Origin: Nemertoderma westbladi
Taxonomy: Eukaryota; Xenacoelomorpha; Nemertodermatida; Nemertodermatidae
DNA: 38,257 nt
Assembly (NCBI GenBank): GCA_032718475.1
Contig: JAUCBJ010008969.1
Location: 1-38,257 of the forward strand
Reading direction: 5' to 3'
In this document: one piece after another, positions 18,882 through 28,802 of the stretch
Position numbering within the stretch: the first letter of the stretch is position 1
Layout: every line of letters begins with the position of its first letter
Program-made: the position numbers and the translations under genes
The notes under the pieces: generated by a model
Database searches by the model: none
Seen by the model: the letters and a program-made list of their open reading frames with translations, nothing else
What the model was told of the DNA's origin: nothing

Positions 18882-18941
18882 GATAGAAACAGAATTAATG
18901 GAGTTATCGTAGCGAGTTTAAACTTAGATAATTGTAGAATT

Positions 18942-20091
18942 CACAGAATACTGAAATCACGGTAATCAGGTAAATCACGGTAAATCAGGGTAATTCTCAT
19001 GCATACAGATCTGGGATGCTATTTAATAATAATTCTTTAATTCTCAATATCCTCTTTATGCATGATTTTATTAATTTTATCGGCTATTGACTATATGTTG
19101 GGGATTCTCGCACTCTAATACACTCAATAGGATGAATCTCCGCTCCCATGATCTATTAATTAATGGAATTTTGGGAATGTTATAAATTGCACAAAATGAC
19201 AATTTGTGAAATTCATTTAAAATATGAATTTAAATTTATTCCCGTGAATTTTATTATTTGATGTTAAAATTGACACAATTTTTATTCCAGAGCATGTCCG
19301 GGGACTGAGGATCCTTAATTCTATAAAATTGTCTTTTAAGAGTATCGGTAAGTGCTGCGATATCTTAATTGACTAGAAATTTTAAAGGATCTGAATTTTA
19401 CAGATTTTAATAAATATTAAATTAATATTTAAGATGGGCACCGATTTATTTCAGAACTTGTCTGGAGACGTTAACCATTGATTCTAGAATTTGTCTTTCA
19501 AGTATATCGGTGGGTGCCGCGATATCTTAATCGACTAGAATTACAGATGGTCAAAAGGTTTAACAGATTTATTTGCGTTTTACGCTACTGTTAGAGGGAC
19601 ATCATGCTACTATATGTATTATTTAATATAAGGTAGAAGAGCAATATCGCACGAAGCAATGTCAGTGTGAAGAGGCAAGTCGTTTCCAAGGTCTACCCAG
19701 AGCTTGGTTTAGCCGAGACACGAGGATCTGAACTTTGCATTCCTAATACTCTGCCTAACAATAATACTTGAATATAGTAGTGGCTTTATTGTACTTTAAT
19801 AAGTACGGACATTTCATCTTACTGTAGTCACGTATTTATAATATGATACGGACAGTAAGGAAAGAGAAAAAATAATTATTTCTCGCCGTCGCACTAAATA
19901 TATTATAAGTAATTACGTACGTAATAAACACTAATATATTGCACTAATCTACTAAATAATCACTAAAATAACATTTTACTAAAATAAAATTAAAGGAAAC
20001 GATTATAATAAAATTACATAATAATACATACATAAATATAAAATAAAAACAAATATAAAATTATATAGTCACACGCCCACTCCATATGTTA
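18942..20091 (-). other. BEL-B spacer with a diverged tandem repeat of about 166 bp
   Basis: AT-rich, with no gene. Two diverged units, about 19270-19390 and 19440-19556, share segments such as GATATCTTAATYGACTAGAA and a TATCGGTRRGTGC box. The (TAA)-rich end near 19980-20050 is low-complexity. Confidence 0.6.
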
Positions 20092-23000
20092 TTACGTTAT
20101 GGAGTCCCTAGATATTTGTCGGATTAGGGAAGTGGTCGTAGGAAGAGTATCTTGCCTTCCATAGTTTCCGGACAGTTTTCGGTCTCTTTCCAGTAAACAT
20201 AAACGACTAGCTGGGCGATTGAGTTGTTGTGTTACTTTCTCCGCTCCCTTGGCCTGTCTAATCTTCACCGGGGTAAGATGAGGAGGCCATTCTTCTTCTT
20301 CTTTACTTAAGAAGTCGGATCCACCTAACCAGCCTGGAGTATCTATCAGTTCTTGAGGAGTTGCTCCTCTGGAAGCGATGTCGGCTGGATTAATCGTCCC
20401 AAGGCAATATCTCCATTGATCTACATTGGAGTTAATATCGTCATTATCTGAGGAGTATGGTGTTTCCTCAGTTGGATCGTCCACATCACTGCTCTCCACT
20501 TCCCATTCCTTTACTTGGTATACCTGTTGTTGAGGTAATCTCTCTTTGAGAGTTCTACGGGAAGGGCCAGTGAAGTACCAACCTACTCTAGTTCTTACCG
20601 CATAGGTTTGTAGTGGCTGCGGTTGAGCAGGCCGTTTCTCCAATGTCTCGAGCGCCTCATGCGCATTTTGGCCGATGAGTATTTGCACTCCAGGATAATC
20701 TGTCTGGAATCGAGGTATCTTAAGATGTTGGATGCTCTCATCCTCGTCCCAATTATAAAGGTCTGCTTGGGTAGTAGCGAAGTTCTTTATAGCCACCATT
20801 TTTACCGACCTTATACCTTGTGCTCCTAATTTATCCTGGGGGGTGGACAACACACCTACATAGTAATCTGCCGTTAGGGTAGATTTCCAAACCTGCATAA
20901 TTCCTGACATATTCAATTTAGTCCGGAATTTGGGTTGTCCAGCAAAGATATCTTCGGCTAGTTCTTGATCGATGAATGTTCCTGTGCTGCCGGAGTCAAG
21001 GAGGGCGTTCACTATGTAACTTTTGTTAGGACCGTGAACTCTTACCTGCACTACAGGAAATTCTCTGATTCCTACGTTGGAAGTTGGAGCTTTCCAAGAT
21101 GGTTGTCTGTCAAAGGTAGTTGGGGGGAACTCATTATCGGTGTCCTTTTCATGCGTAAGTGCTCGATACACTGCGGTATTTATTAAGTAACAGGATTCGT
21201 TGGCGTCGGAGAATTCGTCCGTATAGAATCCTTCCATCTCAGATTCTTGATCAGTGTCATTTACATCACTGAATTGGACATGTAGTTCGGGCTCACTTAC
21301 CTGACTCGGGTTGTCTCGTTCGAACTCACTGTGTAACAAGATGTGATGTTTCGCGCCACACTTTGCACACTTTACGTCGGAGTAACAGGTTCGCCGTTGG
21401 TGTCCTGATCTGAGGCAATTATAGCATAACCGCTTATTCCACAGGACTGCACGTCTGTCTACAAGGGATTTCTTTAGAAATTCAGCACACGCACTCAAAC
21501 GGTGGGGCCCGTCGCACAGCGCACATTTTGGTTTGATGTTACTCACTTTACCTTGGGTAACGTTATGCACTCTCGTTCTTTCTTCGGGCTTTCTTCCGTG
21601 AATTCTCTTAGGAGACGTGGGAGGAGTTGTTGTTACCTGTTCTCTCCTATCGTTGGTTCGAGACTTATATTTACTTACGTCTTTGTAGGTCTTGTTGTCA
21701 TAGTAAGATTTTGCTGTGTCTTTCCCACTGTCCTCTTCTTGAGAAGCTTGGCTTTCGCCGTCATCAGTATAACACACGGGTATTATCCTTCTCCTAGAAA
21801 CGGGTTTCTCACTTACCTTATTTTCCGATGTTTTCTCTCTGGACTGCTTTATGAGTTGTAATTTTACTTCACTATCTAAGAAGGACATGAGATCAGCCAT
21901 GGTAGGGCTTCGTCGTTGCTGCTCATTCATATACAACACTTTCTTGTCCCAGCGTGTACATACTCCACCCTTTGGTAAAGTAGAGACTACGGCTCCAATA
22001 ACCATGGAACTCTGATATTCATGAGACTTACCTAACCAGTCCAATTGTCTACAGATCTCCTGAATCTCATCGGAAAACTCTATAATCCCGCTACTAAGGA
22101 AGTTTCGGGGGGCTACTAATTTTGCATACAAATACTTAGCTATGTTATCCTTGTTACCGTACCTGATGTTTAATGTATCCCAAACTTGTCTTAATCCTTC
22201 TGGATGTCCAATAAACTTTAACGCCATTAACTTGGGAGGTCCTTCCAAACACTTGATGAGGAATCTAAGCTTCTCTCCGTTAGATAGTACAGAGTTCTGT
22301 ATACTATCTTTGTAATATTCATTGAAAGGTAACCATTTCATCTCATCTCCATTGAATTTGACGATCTCTCCCACTTTAACCGCTTGGCGGGCTTCTGTTC
22401 TAGCCATCTGACGCGTAAAGCTTTCTTGGGCCATCGTGTTATTTAATATCGAATTATCGGTATATAAATTTCCCGGATTATTATCAGGTCTATAGGGAAT
22501 ATCATTAACAACAGGTTTATAATCACCCTTAATAGGGTTTGCTATAGGAGTTTCTACTTCACTAGCAGTATAGATGCGTGTAGGCTCCACACCTTGCGCA
22601 TGTAATACTTCAGACCTAACAGGTTGACACAATGTTACAGGGGGTATTGGTATACTCTTTTGTATATTGACTAATTTGTCGCGTTCCAGCGCGATACTTT
22701 GCTGCACTTCTTGCAATTCTGCCCTACCTTCCCTTACTGTTCCCTTAAGTTGGTGGACAGTCTCCTGCATCTGTCCGAGCAGGAGGTTCATCCCCCGCCG
22801 TCCCTCTTCTACCCACTCGACCGCCGAAGCGGGAGTCGCCAACATTGTAGCGGGCTGACGCGGGACGACGGGAGACAAATCTTTGATTTCTCTCTCAGCT
22901 TCCAGGACAGGGATATTCTCACGGACTGTTCTACCGGGTACATGCAGTGTAGTACTGTGTAAATGGAATTTAGAGTTTGTTTCAGGGAGTACAGGTGTCT

Positions 23001-24894
23001 CTAGCACCGAAGGGGTGGCTTCGAGAAAAGGCCTAATTATTTCAGGCTCATCTGTTATAGTAGGGAGTCTGTTGACGGTAATAATTCGGTCTGTAGGTTC
23101 TGTACTACCTACTGTTGTGCTAGCTAATTGTCTTCTAACGGCTGGGGGCAAATCAGGCAATTTATGACGGTGAGATGTTCTTCTACGTCTACTGAGACGA
23201 GATTGATTTCCTCCACCTTCAGGATCGGTGGTATCCCCTTCCTCCGATGATGTATAGCCTTGGCGTTTGGAAGTAGATCGACTCATCATCTGCATTCGAC
23301 TGTCTGTTAACTGCCTACCGATGCTGTCTTGCGTCTCCTGCAGATTTTCTAACTCCAGCTGGGCGGTCTCCTCAGACGCTCTCCGTTCTGCTTCTGCCAC
23401 TGCCTCCGCCGCCCTTCTTTCCGCCTTTCTGTCTGCTTCGGCTGCTGCTTCTGCCGCCTTTCTGTCTGCTTCTGCTTTTGCCTCTGCCGCTTTTATTTCC
23501 GCTTCGGCCGCTGCTTCTGCCGCCTTTCTGTCTGCTTCTGCTTTTACCTCCGCCGCTTTTATTTCCGCTTCGGCCGCTGCTTCTGCCGCCTTTCTGTCTG
23601 CTTCTGCTTTTGCCTCCGCCGCTTTTATTTCCGCTTCAGCCGCTGCTTCTGCCGCCTTTCTTTCCGCCTTTCTGTCTGCTTCTGCTGTTGCCATTGCCGC
23701 TGCTATTGCTGCTGCCTTTTTGTCTTCAATCCGCCTTTTCTTTACTTGTCCTTCTTGAGCTCTAGCTATGCTGAGACGTTCATCAAATTTAGCTTGGTCC
23801 GCAGCTATCATCTCAGTATCGATTGCGTCCAACACAAGCTTGGTTCCTTCACTATTAGGGGAAAGTCCAGACAGCCGTCTCCTCAACTCTTCGTCTCCTA
23901 GGAATCGCTGATAGTCGGACAGATAAATGTCGATACCGTCTCTAGTTCGCGGTCTCTCTGCTGTCACTTCGCTTTCCGCTTGAGAAAGGGTGGCATCGGT
24001 TGGTTCTTCATAGGTTGGTCTCTCAGCCAGCTGGGATTTCCACTGGGCAGTTTCTTGTACTTTGAGACTTACCCGCTGGAACCAAGTCTTGACAGCAACC
24101 TGCAGCGACGTGTCCTGTCTTCTTTTGGAAGTTTCCTCAAAGGCTGATAGGATTAGTCTAATACGTAGGGTTCTTTCGCGTACTTGATAAAGCAGCTCTT
24201 CCTGCTCTTGAGGTCCTTGGGGTTGTCGAAACAATTGTTCTTCCAATCGCTCTAAGGAGCCGAAGAATCCCTGCACATATCCTGCTGCCGACCTCTTCCA
24301 AACAGCTGGATCCATCGTATCTTTAGTCACTCCCATCCTGTGTATATCTTCCCAAGTAGCTTCGGACAAATCTAACGGGAGTCCGGGTCCGGGAAAGTTC
24401 CATTGTGACTCGACAATAGACACCAATTCTTCCCTGGCGTATCCCGCATAATCATCTTGGGTCGCTCTCTTACTTCTCGCCCAATCGGCTTGATGTTCCT
24501 CCACCGCAATCAATATAGTAGTTAGTACTGCGGCAGGAAGGGTGAGAAGGGGATCCGAGTAGGCTGTAGCCGTCATCTGCACTCCGCGTTCGGGGGTCAG
24601 CTCTACAGCATCCGAACTACTGGAGCTATCGGATCGCTGGGAACAAGTTTCTTGACTAGGATGTTGCTGCTGTTGGACAGCTGCTTCCTGGTTCCGTTTG
24701 ACTTGGGCCCGAGTGCCGATGATAGACCTACGGTGTTGGATTAGCTTAGGGTCTGATACTACTACTGGAGGGATGACCTTTCTTTCAGTATGAGGTGAGC
24801 TGAACTCCTTTCTTAATCGCTCCACACTCCTATCTGTGTCACAGATGGTTGTATCGATTAGACTGTCTGATAGGTTTTGCTGGGTGTCAGACAT
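20092..24894 (-). CDS. gag-pro: BEL-B Gag-protease polyprotein with RT/RNase H deleted
   Basis: 1600 codons. Residues 390-515 are an Ala/Glu/Lys coiled coil with 22-residue repeats. About 838-1010 is the DUF1759-like Gag core. Residues 1124-1188 are the zinc region: CX2CX3HX4C (1124-1136), CX2CX4HX4C (1157-1170), then CX2C and HHILLH (1176-1188). An aspartic protease follows, with ALLDSGSTGTFID around 1297-1309 and ILIGQN at 1405-1410. After an acidic spacer the frame jumps at about residue 1492 to QWRYCLG...NPADIASRG and EEEEWP, the segment that in BEL/Pao Pol lies after RNase H and before integrase. RT and RNase H (normally several hundred residues) are thus missing in frame, and the end is a degenerate tail. 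The start is the first ATG after the leader. It should form and process particles but cannot reverse transcribe alone. Confidence 0.9.
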   Translation of the reverse strand: MSDTQQNLSDSLIDTTICDTDRSVERLRKEFSSPHTERKVIPPVVVSDPKLIQHRRSIIGTRAQVKRNQEAAVQQQQHPSQETCSQRSDSSSSSDAVELTPERGVQMTATAYSDPLLTLPAAVLTTILIAVEEHQADWARSKRATQDDYAGYAREELVSIVESQWNFPGPGLPLDLSEATWEDIHRMGVTKDTMDPAVWKRSAAGYVQGFFGSLERLEEQLFRQPQGPQEQEELLYQVRERTLRIRLILSAFEETSKRRQDTSLQVAVKTWFQRVSLKVQETAQWKSQLAERPTYEEPTDATLSQAESEVTAERPRTRDGIDIYLSDYQRFLGDEELRRRLSGLSPNSEGTKLVLDAIDTEMIAADQAKFDERLSIARAQEGQVKKRRIEDKKAAAIAAAMATAEADRKAERKAAEAAAEAEIKAAEAKAEADRKAAEAAAEAEIKAAEVKAEADRKAAEAAAEAEIKAAEAKAEADRKAAEAAAEADRKAERRAAEAVAEAERRASEETAQLELENLQETQDSIGRQLTDSRMQMMSRSTSKRQGYTSSEEGDTTDPEGGGNQSRLSRRRRTSHRHKLPDLPPAVRRQLASTTVGSTEPTDRIITVNRLPTITDEPEIIRPFLEATPSVLETPVLPETNSKFHLHSTTLHVPGRTVRENIPVLEAEREIKDLSPVVPRQPATMLATPASAVEWVEEGRRGMNLLLGQMQETVHQLKGTVREGRAELQEVQQSIALERDKLVNIQKSIPIPPVTLCQPVRSEVLHAQGVEPTRIYTASEVETPIANPIKGDYKPVVNDIPYRPDNNPGNLYTDNSILNNTMAQESFTRQMARTEARQAVKVGEIVKFNGDEMKWLPFNEYYKDSIQNSVLSNGEKLRFLIKCLEGPPKLMALKFIGHPEGLRQVWDTLNIRYGNKDNIAKYLYAKLVAPRNFLSSGIIEFSDEIQEICRQLDWLGKSHEYQSSMVIGAVVSTLPKGGVCTRWDKKVLYMNEQQRRSPTMADLMSFLDSEVKLQLIKQSREKTSENKVSEKPVSRRRIIPVCYTDDGESQASQEEDSGKDTAKSYYDNKTYKDVSKYKSRTNDRREQVTTTPPTSPKRIHGRKPEERTRVHNVTQGKVSNIKPKCALCDGPHRLSACAEFLKKSLVDRRAVLWNKRLCYNCLRSGHQRRTCYSDVKCAKCGAKHHILLHSEFERDNPSQVSEPELHVQFSDVNDTDQESEMEGFYTDEFSDANESCYLINTAVYRALTHEKDTDNEFPPTTFDRQPSWKAPTSNVGIREFPVVQVRVHGPNKSYIVNALLDSGSTGTFIDQELAEDIFAGQPKFRTKLNMSGIMQVWKSTLTADYYVGVLSTPQDKLGAQGIRSVKMVAIKNFATTQADLYNWDEDESIQHLKIPRFQTDYPGVQILIGQNAHEALETLEKRPAQPQPLQTYAVRTRVGWYFTGPSRRTLKERLPQQQVYQVKEWEVESSDVDDPTEETPYSSDNDDINSNVDQWRYCLGTINPADIASRGATPQELIDTPGWLGGSDFLSKEEEEWPPHLTPVKIRQAKGAEKVTQQLNRPASRLCLLERDRKLSGNYGRQDTLPTTTSLIRQISRDSIT
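23380..23700 (-). repeat. 66-bp repeats encoding an Ala/Glu/Lys coiled coil in BEL-B Gag
   Basis: The TTTTATTTCCGC box recurs at 23491, 23557 and 23623, a 66-bp period (22 residues, type AEIKAAEAKAEADRK). Shorter related units flank it. The composition predicts one long charged helix, comparable in kind but not in sequence to the Glu/Arg coiled coil of BEL-A Gag. Confidence 0.9.
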
Positions 24895-24994
24895 GTTTAG
24901 CTATACAGTTGAATGCTTACTGCTATAGTTACAGTTAAAGCAAGTCTAGTAATTCAGTATGACCGTTGGCCTAGTACCGGTAATTTATTACAGT

Positions 24995-25260
24995 ATATTA
25001 GAATACCGGTATACACTTATAGTATATATAAGTATTGTAAACTAGGTTTGTCACAGAGTACCGGTATATAATTTTAGCACAAATATATATAAATATATAA
25101 TAGGCCTATCGTGAATACCGGTATGCAGCTTACACTTATAGTATATATAAGTATAATTATGAACTAGAATTAATTACAGAATACCGGTATGATTTCAGCA
25201 CAAATTTATAGAAATAAATATAATAAGCCTATGGTAAATCCCGGTATGTCAATTATTTTA
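24995..25260. repeat. Diverged tandem duplication with ACCGGTAT boxes upstream of BEL-B gag
   Basis: Two units of roughly 110-140 bp share CACTTATAGTATATATAAGT, RTACCGGTAT, a GCACAAAT-AT-rich box and AATARGCCTAT in the same order. They lie just upstream of the Gag start in element direction. Confidence 0.75.
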
Positions 25261-26174
25261 GAATAATTGAATTTCTGAATATTTTAGGGTTACTTGGTTA
25301 CTTTAACTTACTTTATTACCTTTATTTAAGCAGTAGTCCAACTGATATTGAGACCTAGTTGTTGTATGGCAGGCCTACTATTTATAAATCGTTTGAGTTG
25401 ATTTATAATAGATATATACCCGTTTAAAATGGTTTTTGTCAATATTGGAAATAAATGTTATTATTTCTGGGGGAAGTCACTACACGGAAGCTGTGCGCTC
25501 TCAGTGGAGTGCTACTTATGGGACACTAAAACAGATTATTCTAATTTACCTAAGTTACTTAATACTACAAATTACTTACGATACGGGTGAGATTAAATCT
25601 CTAATTAAACACAACAAAATATTACGTACGAAATTTTTAGGGTAATTTTACAGGAAGTCTACAAACCAGTCTAACAAAGGGTTAGAATTCTGTTTATTAC
25701 AACGGACAGGGTACTACGGTATTTGAAAATAATAAGTAGTAGTAAATATATTGCACTGTCCAGATAGGAAAATACCACCGCCTGACGACCTATAGCCGTA
25801 TCGCTATAGGTACTACGTTATGTATCACGGAGTGTTCCTACCTGGAAGTTAATTACCACGGACTACCAGATCCAACGTGCCTATTAACCACTTTACAACA
25901 CAAATATACTGCCTACACACTAATTACTTTCGGAAAGCACTGTACACTAAACCCTAAATTAGGTACAAGTACTGGTACAACAAATAATCAGTAGTTAAAT
26001 ATACTTGAACAGTTAAAAGAACCACAGCATCTGCTGGAGTGACCGAAGCACAAAGTCACCAGTCTTTTCCTACGCCAATCAGCCCGTGTAGTACCGGGGT
26101 TAATTTAACTATAACGGTAGTGTAACAAGCACAATTACTGTAGGAATAAACTTCGGGACATGAATGTTGCGAAT

Positions 26175-26765
26175 AATCGCATAAACTCTGAATAAAAAAT
26201 ATTACGCTACCCGTACAGAATACTCAAACAGAATACAAACCAAACGCTGGCAGACTACCACCAAGCCTAAGTAAACTACAGTATGTGTAGATTCCAAAAT
26301 GGTTAGTTAGTATGCGTTCTAACACGGTAGTACGACTTATTCTTTAAGAGGGGATTGACCTTACAGCTATGGCTGCCCCAACTTACTAACTGGCACTTTA
26401 TCAGACAAACTCTACACACGCAGCAATCTCTTCAGACCTAATAATAGCTAGACAACAATCCAGCCTACAAAATATCTGAGTAATAACTATTACGGTACCT
26501 GAACAGACCACACAAACAAACACAGGCCAAAACGTTGGCAGAATACTGTCAAGCCTAAATAAACTACAGTATGTGCAGATTCCAAAATGGTTAGTTAGTA
26601 TGCGTTCTAACACGGTAGTACGACTTATTCTTTAAGAGGGGATTGACCTTACAGCTATGGCTGCCCCAACTTACTAACTGGCACTCTATCGGACAAACTC
26701 TACACATGCCGTAATCTCTCCAAACCCAACAACAATCTAACAACAGTCCGGCCTACAATTATCTG
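26175..26765. repeat. 288-bp tandem duplication in BEL-B leader
   Basis: The segment from AAGCCTAA at about 26263 through ACTAACTGGCAC near 26396 recurs starting at 26551, a 288-bp offset, almost unchanged over about 135 bp and more diverged outside it. The conserved core includes TTCTTTAAGAGGGGATTGAC. Confidence 0.85.
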
Positions 26766-27092
26766 AACAATCTGAGCAGACTTACACGTCTTCAGCTCAA
26801 TATTAACTTACATGTAAATAAAACCGACAGAAATAAGTAAAATCTCAATAAAAAACCAGGGCTGCAGTCCCTGATTAAATACTAAGACCTACCGGTATAC
26901 AATAATCAAAATTGAATAATACTAATGTACTTATACTGGAAGTACCGGTTAGGACAGTTGGGCCTACGGACCTACAGAAGTACCGGTTCTGGCAGTTGGG
27001 CCTACTGACCTACAGAAGTACCGGTTCAGGTTTACCGGTCGACCAGTACTTTCAACTTTATTGCTTACTGCAATAAAGACAATAACTGTTAT

Positions 27093-28362
27093 TGTACGCG
27101 CTTTTGTAGACCTTTAGCAGTTTAACCTGCCAAAATTTATATGTCTTTTGGTTTATAAATAGACTTTAGAAGTTGACAAATATTTAATACCAATAAACAC
27201 AACATTAGCAGAAGCCAGCCTAGTGCGCGTCCATTCACCCGCTGGATATACCCGGGAGACTGGATTCTGAGGGCTTAGATTATTATTGCAGTGTAAGCTT
27301 ACTGTATTATTCGATTGATCGTTAATAAATAATTTCTGACTAATATTATTCACTTTCGGGAAATATTAACAGTTCCTTTAGGACGTGGCGCTCTATCTAG
27401 GTAAACAGAGATATGACTTGTACTAAACACAACGGTAAGTCGGTAAGGCTTATGATTCACGTATGAGGCGCATTCTTTAGGAAATGCTTAGTTATCAGTC
27501 ACAATCAGGCACACTACCGGGAACACACAATACTGCTCACTAATTTGCCGACCGTCAATGAATTTTATCATATATAAAGAGAACAGCAACTGACTCATGT
27601 AGTGCTTATCAAATAGCATTAAATTCACTATAAACCACAATAATATAAGTCGCAATCGCTATATATAACCCATCTCTCTAACCTGTAGTGTATCAAGAAA
27701 ATTGGGAAATTTGGGTTCTTTATAAATGTTCTCCAAATAATATTCAACCAACTGATACAAAATATGACAACAGTAAAAAGCATTAAGACGGTAGGTTAAG
27801 ATATGATATGTTATGAATTGAACTGATATGGACCGTGATATGCACTGATAACAGTTATACGCTCTATAATCTTAAGCCTACTAATGTTTCTTCTAAAAGT
27901 CTGAAACGAATTGACTCTAGAGCCGGTGCTCCTGGCCTAGATAGAAACAACACAACAGTATCAAGAAAAAACAGTAAGACTGAACACTCCTAGCATGATC
28001 TGCCAAAATATCTCCACATCGACAGAAAAAATCGCTCTGATTGGCTGTTAAGCTAAACAAAGAACCATGTGTCCAATGGCCGTTTCCATGTCAGCAACCA
28101 GCTGTTAGATGTCGTAATCTGAATCATCAAGGCTAAGCTGTGCCAGGGTATTTGGTGCATTGCGGGTTTTTTGCCTTACCATGTCCGCCAAAGCACACAT
28201 ATAGAAGAATGACATTTATGTCCGTTAAAACACCTATAACAGTACCTTGCGGGTGAGGGGGATATATATATAGTTAGAGAGCTTTTTAGAGTATTCCAGC
28301 GCCTGGGGGGAAACTGGATTGCAAAGCAAAAGGGCCAGTTATATCCCACAGAAGCTTTTACA
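27093..28362 (-). repeat. 5' LTR of BEL-B (1270 bp)
   Basis: Partner of 12467-13722. In element direction it begins TGTAAAAGCTTCTG and ends GCGCGTACA. The segment about 27772-27839 differs wholly from its counterpart. A TATATATATA box at 28261-28270 lies about 95 nt into the LTR on the minus strand. Confidence 0.93.
28261..28270 (-). promoter_or_regulatory. Candidate TATA box in the BEL-B 5' LTR
   Basis: TATATATATA on the minus strand, present in both LTR copies, about 95 nt from the LTR start. Position fits a U3 promoter, but AT-rich DNA makes such matches common. Confidence 0.3.
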
Positions 28363-28367
28363 ATATT
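28363..28367. other. Target-site duplication, right copy (ATATT)
   Basis: ATATT immediately after the LTR end TTTTACA; identical to 12462-12466. Confidence 0.92.
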
Positions 28368-28480
28368 CCGACAATAATGTTTGTTTACCTCCTAGCAAAA
28401 AATAGTGTGTGTGTGTGCATAGCTCTTGGTAGGATGATACTACAGATGCATCGCTATTGTTTAATTTCAATTCAATTTTA

Positions 28481-28766
28481 ATGTAGCTACAGTAGCTCTT
28501 ATAAAGGTCTAGATTACTGCATGTAGCTACAGTAGCTCTTATAAAGGTCTAGATTACTTCATGTAGCTACAGTAGCTCTTATAAAGGTCCAGATTACTGC
28601 ATGTAGCTACAGTAGTTCTTATAAAGGTCTAGATTACTGTATGTAGTTACAGTAGCTCTTATAAAGGTCTAGATTACTGCATGTAGCTACAGTAGCTCTT
28701 ATAAAGGTCTAGATTACTGCATGTAGTTACAGTAGCTCTTATAAAGGTCTAGATTACTGCATGTAG

Positions 28767-28770
<4 letters not shown>
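28481..28770 (+). repeat. 40-bp minisatellite, left part (about 7 units)
   Basis: Unit: ATGTAGCTACAGTAGCTCTT followed by ATAAAGGTCTAGATTACTGC. The array is interrupted at 28771 by the RTE-like insertion and continues at 30194. The unit contains the palindrome GTAGCTAC. Confidence 0.95.

Positions 28771-28802
<32 letters not shown>

Larger units (their letters stand above)
15775..18933 (-). mobile_element. CR1/L2-like non-LTR retrotransposon nested in BEL-B
   Basis: A long endonuclease-RT ORF is followed, in element direction, by a strong 3' hairpin and a (TTA)n tail, the usual end of CR1/L2-type elements. Candidate target duplication: GTAGAATT at 15767-15774 and 18934-18941 (8 bp). The 5' UTR would then be only about 50 bp and no ORF1 is present, so the copy is either 5'-truncated exactly ahead of ORF2 or belongs to a single-ORF lineage. 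Confidence 0.8.
24895..27092 (-). other. BEL-B 5' leader (2.2 kb), repeat-rich, no gene
   Basis: Sequence between the 5' LTR and the Gag ATG. It contains two tandem duplications (about 24995-25260 and about 26175-26765) and nine ACCGGT palindromes. No TGG-type tRNA primer-binding site follows the LTR: the element-sense sequence is ATAACAGTTATTGTC. Small open frames (for example 25436-25645) have no support. Confidence 0.6.
12467..28362 (-). mobile_element. BEL-B: BEL/Pao LTR element with Gag-protease, lacking RT; carries a nested CR1-like element
   Basis: Two direct repeats, 12467-13722 and 27093-28362, both bounded by TGTAC...TTTACA on the plus strand and flanked by ATATT. The coding frame is on the minus strand, so the element's 5' LTR is 27093-28362. 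Total length is 15.9 kb, or about 12.7 kb without the nested non-LTR element. Order in element direction: 5' LTR, 2.2 kb leader, Gag-protease (24894-20092), 1.15 kb AT-rich spacer, CR1-like insertion (18933-15775), ORF block (15492-13801), 3' LTR. The loss of RT, RNase H and integrase makes it non-autonomous. LTR divergence of roughly 20 substitutions outside one variable patch makes it older than BEL-A. Confidence 0.92.

Noticed and set aside
22667-23765. Plus-strand frames opposite BEL-B gag, rich in Ala/Ser/Leu
   Set aside because: They are antisense reflections of the Ala/Glu/Lys repeats.
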